Part shown: positions 59,055 to 64,000 of the stretch, piece after piece
Numbering within the stretch: the stretch's first letter is position 1
Layout: every line of letters starts with the position of its first letter
Source: Candidatus Saccharimonadota bacterium
GTDB lineage: Bacteria; Patescibacteriota; Saccharimonadia; Saccharimonadales; Saccharimonadaceae
Assembly (NCBI GenBank): GCA_015999875.1
Contig: JAECRG010000001.1
Location: 1-64,000, forward strand
Direction: 5' to 3'
Length of the DNA: 64,000 nt
Program-made: the position numbers and the translations under genes
The notes under the pieces: generated by a model
What the model saw: the letters and a program-made list of their open reading frames with translations, nothing else
Databases searched by the model: none
Told to the model about the DNA's origin: nothing

Positions 59055-60622
59055 CGAATCTCCCTTTTGAAGACCTTGTAGGTGGCATTTTCATATGCCA
59101 GGGCGTAACCACTGAGTTGCTCCGAACTGTGCAGTTCTTGGAACACCTTGTCAGGGTTATTTCCTTGGCGCATCACGATCCACGTGATCTCATTTGCTGC
59201 AGGGTCTTTGAGAGCGGGTTCCCACTTTTTGTAGGTGCCCTCGTAGACATTGTTGGCGAGTGATATCTCGGCATCAAAAAGAATTGTTTCGTTACCAAAT
59301 GACTCCATGAGTATTTTTCCGCCGTCATAGTTCTGACTGAGGAATTCACTCGTTGGTTTCAAGGGTTCGTCACTTCCCTTCTCAATATACGCCACTGGCT
59401 CGCGAACTGTCACTGCATCACTAAGACCACCCATGGCGATCAAAGCCGTTGCGGCGCTTGCTCCGAACAACATAACGGTACTCCAAGCCGGAGACTTGAA
59501 AATACTCGCCAGGTAGCCGATAGCAATTGCTGCCGGAATGATCATGAGCAGCCCAAAGCGGACATTGTACAGATCGCCGTTAATCTGCATGACATGAAGC
59601 GGTCGCTGTCCCTGCTCGAGAGCAAAGATAAAGAACGGAATCATGACAAGTAGACCAAACACAGGCAGAACATCGAGGTGACGTCGCCAGGCAAGCGCGA
59701 CGAGTCCGGCAAGAGCCAAGACAATAGTTGCGATTCCTAGGTTGCCCTCGACGGCATACCAGTACGCCTTGATGGCAACGCTGAGGTGACCAAGAGCAGG
59801 TTCGTCCTCACCTACCCAGAGGGCGGGTTTGGCGTACTCACCGAATTGAAAATTCAGCGCGTTGCCGAAAATGACTTGATTCCAGATTACCCAGCCGACA
59901 GCCGAAACAGCCGCAAGAAAGGTAAATCCCCAGAACGCGCCATCGGCGTATTTACGTCCGCCACGCCGGAGTGCCACAATAGTGACAATAACAGCGAACA
60001 CGAACGTAAGTACCCATGCTTCGTATCTTGTCAGACACCCGAGTGCCGCAGCCAGTCCGGCTGCAAACAAATGCGGGTAGCTGTTCGTCTGGATCCACTG
60101 CTGTGTGTGAAACACGAGTGCAGCGATGGTGGCGAACAGCAGGAGCTCGGTCATGGGTGTGCTTTGCATGTACAAAATGTTTGGGTTGAGCGCAACAATG
60201 ACAACGGCAATAATAGCCGGTATCTGTTTGTCGCTAAGCCCTAGAACAATTTTGTACATGTAAACACACAGCACGACGTAGCTGATCATACTGATGAGAC
60301 TGCCGGCAAATCCGTTGAAGTACAGTGGAGTAATCCAGGCGAATGGAAGCATCAGGATGTGCTGAAGTGGAAGCCACACCCCGCCAAACTGAGCAGGAGC
60401 ATCTTTGGGCTCAGCTGTCAGGACGCGACCAGTGATTTGCAGATGCGAGATCGCATCCTTGTAACTGAGCGTGAGTCCTTTTTGAGCAAAGTAGATGTAT
60501 GCAATAATCGAAACTACTGCCGTAATGGCAATAGTGAGTCCGATTACCAGTCGTGGGCGCAGTGAATCGGGCTGTGATGCACGTTCAGGCTGCGATGTGT
60601 TCGGGGCGAACGTCGTAGACAT
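59051..60622 (-). CDS. Polytopic GT-C-like glycosyltransferase (GT39/ArnT-like)
   Basis: 523 residues, 10 or more membrane helices. N-terminal part reads LSYKDAISHLQITGR: a DxxxH-type acidic motif in the first extracytoplasmic loop as in GT39/GT83 enzymes, which use polyprenyl-phosphate sugars. C-terminal soluble domain about 420-523. Likely uses the lipid-linked sugar made by the Dpm1-like enzyme upstream. AAGGACAG before the ATG; overlaps the next gene by 4 nt. Confidence 0.78.
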   Translation of the reverse strand: MSTTFAPNTSQPERASQPDSLRPRLVIGLTIAITAVVSIIAYIYFAQKGLTLSYKDAISHLQITGRVLTAEPKDAPAQFGGVWLPLQHILMLPFAWITPLYFNGFAGSLISMISYVVLCVYMYKIVLGLSDKQIPAIIAVVIVALNPNILYMQSTPMTELLLFATIAALVFHTQQWIQTNSYPHLFAAGLAAALGCLTRYEAWVLTFVFAVIVTIVALRRGGRKYADGAFWGFTFLAAVSAVGWVIWNQVIFGNALNFQFGEYAKPALWVGEDEPALGHLSVAIKAYWYAVEGNLGIATIVLALAGLVALAWRRHLDVLPVFGLLVMIPFFIFALEQGQRPLHVMQINGDLYNVRFGLLMIIPAAIAIGYLASIFKSPAWSTVMLFGASAATALIAMGGLSDAVTVREPVAYIEKGSDEPLKPTSEFLSQNYDGGKILMESFGNETILFDAEISLANNVYEGTYKKWEPALKDPAANEITWIVMRQGNNPDKVFQELHSSEQLSGYALAYENATYKVFKREIR

Positions 60623-61346
60623 TACTGTCCTTCCTAGTGATCTGGCGAACTTTCATAAGGCCGGTGAACGAACTCCACATGACGTGGAAATTCGTGCCGG
60701 TCTGCTCTCCATGTACTCGTGGATAGTGAGGCATTGATTCTTCGACAATCTTAAAGCCGCATCGCTGCAAACGCATCAAAATCTCTGGAGAGATCGTGGC
60801 ATGTTCACCGCACAGCTGTGCTTGGATTGCCAAAATTGAACGGCGCGAGAAAAGCTTGAATCCGCAGTCAACATCTTTGGCTTTGTAGCCGAGAATGAAA
60901 CTGCTGAGCCAATGCCAGGCTCGTCCGATCAAGCGCCTGCGCCAGTTGTCTGCTCGCTCTTCACGGTACCCGATTGCTACATCGGCATGCTGTGAGTTAA
61001 CGGCAGCCATCAGACGCATGGTGTCCATCGGGTCAAATTGACCATCTCCATCGCAGAATGCAATCCATTTGTGTCCCGTCTCTACTGCCGCATCAAGGCC
61101 AGAGCGCAGTGCAGCGCCATAGCCCTTATTGACAATATGCGATACGACAACAAATTCATGCGACTGCCGAAGCTCGTCGATGACGTCATTGGTATGGTCG
61201 CTCGATCCGTCATCAACAATGATGATTGATCGCTCGGTGATCTTGCTGACTTCACAGAACTCGTGAATACGATTCACGACTCCTGGGAGATTGTCTGCTT
61301 CGTTATACGCCGGGACGAAGAACGCCAGGCTCGGTGAGTTGTTCAC
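60585..61346 (-). CDS. Polyprenyl-phosphate glycosyltransferase (DPM1/GtrB-like GT2)
   Basis: 253 residues. LAFFVPAYNEADNL near the N-terminus, IIIVDDGSSDHT, KGYGAALRSGLDAA and FCDGDGQFDP (DxD) are typical of dolichol-/polyprenyl-phosphate glucosyl or mannosyl transferases. GTG start at 61346, chosen because GAGAGGA lies 6-7 nt upstream; a longer in-frame start would place 20 residues of non-conserved sequence in front. The gene overlaps gtrA by 44 nt; GtrB-GtrA pairs are classical. Confidence 0.86.
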   Translation of the reverse strand: MNNSPSLAFFVPAYNEADNLPGVVNRIHEFCEVSKITERSIIIVDDGSSDHTNDVIDELRQSHEFVVVSHIVNKGYGAALRSGLDAAVETGHKWIAFCDGDGQFDPMDTMRLMAAVNSQHADVAIGYREERADNWRRRLIGRAWHWLSSFILGYKAKDVDCGFKLFSRRSILAIQAQLCGEHATISPEILMRLQRCGFKIVEESMPHYPRVHGEQTGTNFHVMWSSFTGLMKVRQITRKDSNVYDVRPEHIAA

Positions 61347-61722
61347 TCCTGTCCTCTCTAAATACGTAGAAATTGTACATGACGAACGAGATAGCTGACG
61401 TGGGCGGGAGCGCAATGATTAATGCCAACCATTGTGGAAGATTCCAATACATAAGCAGACAAATCATCCCAGCATTAAAGCCAGAACAAATAATGACTAC
61501 TATATTGAAATCAATCCAGTTCCGAAGAAGCGGATTACCGGTACGATCTGTCCACGTTACTGCCCTACTCGATATAAAATTGAGCTGAGCGGATAAGGTG
61601 AAGGCAATCATACCGGCGATGAAGATGTGCATAAACAATTGTAGGATTTGCATCGCGCCCCATTGCGCGAAGAAACACAGAGTTCCGACTAGTACAAAAC
61701 GCACAATGCGCATCTTGAATGT
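61303..61722 (-). CDS. GtrA-like flippase-type membrane protein
   Basis: 139 residues, four membrane helices: FVLVGTLCFFAQWGAMQ, IAGMIAFTLSAQLNFISSR, NIVVIICSGFNAGMI and LALIIALPPTSAISFVMYNFYVF. NF..sr..W.f pattern (NFISSRAVTW) is the GtrA/DPMS hallmark. Thought to translocate polyprenyl-phosphate sugars. GTG 61722 is preferred because GGAGG lies 5 nt upstream. First gene of the four-gene operon. Confidence 0.86.
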   Translation of the reverse strand, partial: TFKMRIVRFVLVGTLCFFAQWGAMQILQLFMHIFIAGMIAFTLSAQLNFISSRAVTWTDRTGNPLLRNWIDFNIVVIICSGFNAGMICLLMYWNLPQWLALIIALPPTSAISFVMYNFYVFREDRSEQLTEPGVLRPGV

Positions 61723-61763
61723 CACGCACACCTCCAGTGTGAGTTCGGATGTTAAAGGGCCGC

Positions 61764-61793
61764 AAAAAAAGAGCGCAACACTGTGGCTCTTTT
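61764..61793 (-). terminator. Promoter-proximal terminator (attenuator candidate) before gtrA
   Basis: AAAAGAGC / GCTCTTTT with 11-nt loop and T-run, only about 6 nt after the predicted transcript start and about 40 nt before gtrA. Since no gene lies between promoter and terminator, it must control read-through into the glycan operon. Confidence 0.75.
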
Positions 61794-61805
61794 CCTGCCT
61801 AATTA

Positions 61806-61834
61806 TATATAACATATTTTATATAAAAAGTAAA
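61806..61834 (-). promoter_or_regulatory. Promoter of the glycan operon
   Basis: Leftward TTTACT (61834-61829), 17-bp spacer, TATATA (61811-61806). Confidence 0.65.
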
Positions 61835-61851
61835 TAGCTTGTAATCTGTCG

Positions 61852-61896
61852 AAAAAGTAAATGCCGCCCCTATGCAGGAGACGGCGATTTACTTTC
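61852..61896 (-). terminator. Terminator of the 61921 gene and right copy of a 37-nt direct repeat
   Basis: AAAGTAAAT-CCG pairs with CGG-ATTTACTTT. Positions 61852-61888 repeat 57375-57411 with about 34 of 37 matches, same orientation, flanking the glycan operon. Confidence 0.8.
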
Positions 61897-61920
61897 GCTT
61901 CTCGAACTGCGGGGCGGCAG

Positions 61921-62205
61921 CTAGTGCCAGGTGTCACGCGCAAAATCGCGCATTTGATTGAGATGAGCATTTTGCTGAGGCGTCCGGCTTCTTGAGGAGA
62001 CTGCATCCAGGTGACTAATCACCTGCTTGAAGCCTTTTCCGTCGATACGGTAGCCGATCTCCCAGTTGCGTGAGATCCAGTTCGAGTCTTCTGGAAATAT
62101 CTTTTGGCTGGCATCTACCAGTCCCAGGAGCGTCCTTCCTGTCTCGTTCTTCGCTTCGAAGATCCTCTTGCTGGTGCCCTTAACTTCCAAGATGGGGATA
62201 GGCAT
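61921..62205 (-). CDS. Unknown protein, 94 aa
   Basis: Small soluble protein: VKGTSKRIFEAKNETGRTLLGLVDASQ...; no family recognised, no membrane segment. AAGGAG before the ATG. Promoter at 62254-62282 (TTGACA-17-TAAAGT) and terminator at 61852. Accessory-type expression signals. Confidence 0.65.
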   Translation of the reverse strand: MPIPILEVKGTSKRIFEAKNETGRTLLGLVDASQKIFPEDSNWISRNWEIGYRIDGKGFKQVISHLDAVSSRSRTPQQNAHLNQMRDFARDTWH

Positions 62206-62253
62206 GGCCTACTCCTTCCGCGCTGGGTGGTTTATCGACAATCTAGCTTAGCT

Positions 62254-62282
62254 ACTTTAGATCATTTACCGAATAATGTCAA
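62254..62282 (-). promoter_or_regulatory. Promoter of the 61921 gene
   Basis: Leftward TTGACA (62282-62277), 17-bp spacer, TAAAGT (62259-62254). Confidence 0.75.
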
Positions 62283-62310
62283 TAGTCTGTGTCTGGTATA
62301 CTAAATACTA

Positions 62311-64000
62311 ATGGTTAAAAAAATCACCACTATAGATCCATGGCTTGAGCCCTATACTGACAAGCTCAAAGCTCGAAACTGGCATGTTATTGAAAACTCC
62401 CGGCGCATACTTGGCGGTAAATCTGCAAGTGAATTTGCACTCGGTCATTTGTATTTCGGATTGCATCGCACCGAGACTGGCTGGGTGCTGCGCGAATGGC
62501 TGCCAAATGCGACGAAAGTGGTGCTGGTGGGTGATTTTAGCGAATGGCAAGACGACGAGCAATACGAGTTCGTGCGCGACGAGGACAACTGGATACTTGA
62601 ATTACCTGCTAAGACTCTCAGGCACAGGGACAACTACAAGCTACACGTGTACTGGGATGGCGGCGATGACTATCGCCTGCCTGCATATGTGCGCTATGCG
62701 GTGCAGGATCCAGATACAAAGATATTCACCGCACAGGTCTGGGCGCCGAAGCATGAGTTTGCTTGGACCGACCAAGGATTCAGGCCTTCAGTCGACGTGC
62801 CACTTATCTACGAAGCTCATGTGGGGATGAGCTCGGAAGATGAGACTGTGGCAAGCTATAATTACTTCACTCGCCACGTGCTAGCTCGCATCAAAAAAGC
62901 TGGCTACAACACAGTGCAGCTCATGGCTATAGCAGAACATCCGTACTACGGAAGTTTTGGCTACCATGTGTCAAATTATTTTGCGCCAAGTTCGCGGTTT
63001 GGCACACCAGACGATTTTAGGGCACTTATCAATACAGCTCACGGTATGGGGCTGCGCGTTATCATCGATATCGTACACTCACATTCTGTCAAAAACGAAA
63101 CAGAAGGCCTGAGTCGCCAGGATGGCACATATAACCAGTATTTTCACGAGGGTGAACGCGGGCATCACGTCCAGTGGGACTCTCGTACATTTGATTACGG
63201 CAAGCCGGAAGTCGCACATTTCTTGTTAAGTAATTGTCGCTATTGGCTTGATGAGTTTCATGTAGATGGCTATCGGTTTGATGGTGTGACAAGCATGCTG
63301 TACCACAGTCATGGACTCGAAAAAGCGTTTACAAGTTACGAAGATTATTTTGGCGGCGATGTAGACCTCGACGCACTCACCTATCTCACGCTGGCAAACG
63401 CGGTGGTGCACAGTGCAAAGCCAGAAGCTATCACGATTGCGGAAGATATGAGCGCTATGCCTGGGCTTGCCGCACCAGTAGAAGCCGGTGGCGTTGGGTT
63501 TGATTACCGCCTCAGTATGGGCGTGCCAGACATCTGGATTAAGACTCTCAAGCATAAAAAAGATGAAGACTGGGATCTTGCCGAGCTGCTCTATGAGGTG
63601 ACATCTCGCCGACCAGAGGAGCAAGTGATTAGCTATGCAGAAAGTCATGATCAGGCACTCGTGGGAGATAAGACGTTAATCTTTCGCTTGGCGGACAAAG
63701 AAATATATGACCACATGCTTGTCGCTGATGACAATATTGTAATTGATCGAGCAACGAGCTTACATAAAATGATTCGTCTACTCACGGCGACAGCTCATGG
63801 CGGGGGCTATCTCAATTTTATGGGAAATGAATTTGGCCATCCGGAATGGATTGACTTCCCTAGGGAGGGAAACGACTGGTCGTATAAATATGCTTGCCGT
63901 CAATGGAATCTCGTGGACGACAAGAAGCTCAAATATAGTCAGCTTGGCGCATTTGACAAGGCTATGATTACACAACTACGCGGCATTTCTGGTGATGTCG
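62311..64000 (+). CDS. glgB: 1,4-alpha-glucan branching enzyme, eukaryotic-type (GH13_8), 3' end missing
   Basis: The frame is open from ATG 62311 to the window end (563 residues). CBM48-like N-terminus (FALGHLYFGLH, REWLPNATKVVLVGDF), then GH13: QLMAIAEHPYYGSFGYHVSNYF, IDIVHSHS, DGYRFDGVTSM with nucleophile Asp, AEDMSAMPG with acid/base Glu, and SHDQALVGDKT with the transition-state Asp. RFDGVTSMLYHSHG and EAGGVGFDYRLSM match eukaryotic branching enzymes more than bacterial GlgB. Makes alpha-1,6 branches in glycogen. TGG-TATACT ends 8 nt before ATG, leaderless. Confidence 0.93.
   Translation, partial: MVKKITTIDPWLEPYTDKLKARNWHVIENSRRILGGKSASEFALGHLYFGLHRTETGWVLREWLPNATKVVLVGDFSEWQDDEQYEFVRDEDNWILELPAKTLRHRDNYKLHVYWDGGDDYRLPAYVRYAVQDPDTKIFTAQVWAPKHEFAWTDQGFRPSVDVPLIYEAHVGMSSEDETVASYNYFTRHVLARIKKAGYNTVQLMAIAEHPYYGSFGYHVSNYFAPSSRFGTPDDFRALINTAHGMGLRVIIDIVHSHSVKNETEGLSRQDGTYNQYFHEGERGHHVQWDSRTFDYGKPEVAHFLLSNCRYWLDEFHVDGYRFDGVTSMLYHSHGLEKAFTSYEDYFGGDVDLDALTYLTLANAVVHSAKPEAITIAEDMSAMPGLAAPVEAGGVGFDYRLSMGVPDIWIKTLKHKKDEDWDLAELLYEVTSRRPEEQVISYAESHDQALVGDKTLIFRLADKEIYDHMLVADDNIVIDRATSLHKMIRLLTATAHGGGYLNFMGNEFGHPEWIDFPREGNDWSYKYACRQWNLVDDKKLKYSQLGAFDKAMITQLRGISGDV

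Overview
The window looks like a chromosomal segment of an ultra-small, host-associated Candidatus Saccharibacteria (TM7, Patescibacteria/CPR) genome. This is inference. It rests on few biosynthetic genes, an F-type ATP synthase, many lineage-type proteins of unknown function, cutinase/PE-PPE-like hydrolases, a Pup-ligase-like protein, a sortase, and very many genes whose start codon lies 6-10 nt after an extended -10 box (TGnTATAAT), meaning leaderless mRNAs. The standard genetic code fits throughout.

Layout. 1-3330: start of a CsoR-type repressor with its operator, then a glycosyltransferase-like gene, a small membrane protein and an EEP-fold hydrolase, bounded by tRNA-Glu(CTC) and a decayed copy of its 3' end, which looks like a relic island. 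3367-9009: two-component pair, DUF3048/YerB-like protein, gltX and a membrane-anchored DUF4367-like protein. 9146-18888: PEGA protein, sortase, tRNA-Leu, two putative QxK nuclease-fold proteins around a degenerate NAD(P)HX-dehydratase-fold gene, membrane proteins, exonuclease III, two small GC-rich genes and smpB. 18932-24838: hydrolases, cytidylate-kinase-like protein, two GT2 glycosyltransferases and an ABC-F protein. 24843-32293: Dop/PafA-like ligase, glutaredoxin, small membrane proteins, MBL hydrolase, RRM protein, DEAD-box helicase, MsrA. 32448-35687: two PE-PPE-type serine hydrolases and an unknown protein. 35998-43452: atp operon in the order I-B-E-F-H-A-x-G-y-D with atpC detached behind a terminator and a candidate ncRNA. 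43554-47411: secreted metalloprotease, secreted protein, CDCA-like carbonic anhydrase, dihydrouridine synthase. 47500-48200: an unusual stable-RNA operon (hairpin, tRNA-like, zinc-ribbon ORF, tRNA-like). 48213-57357: UvrD/RecB-type helicase-nuclease, unknown proteins, RlmD-type methyltransferase, third PE-PPE-type protein. 57421-61800: cloverleaf-like structured element and a four-gene surface-glycan/polyprenyl-sugar cluster flanked by 37-nt direct repeats. 61921-end: small unknown gene and the 5' part of a eukaryotic-type glycogen branching enzyme.

Two expression dialects coexist. Housekeeping genes mostly use leaderless extended -10 promoters. A set of GC-richer genes, many of them secreted or for surface glycans, use consensus -35 boxes, Shine-Dalgarno leaders, GTG starts and long perfect terminator hairpins. 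The most novel candidate is the stable-RNA operon at 47500-48200: two aberrant tRNA-like genes without encoded CCA surround a 50-residue zinc-ribbon protein, and 16-bp inverted repeats lie on either side.
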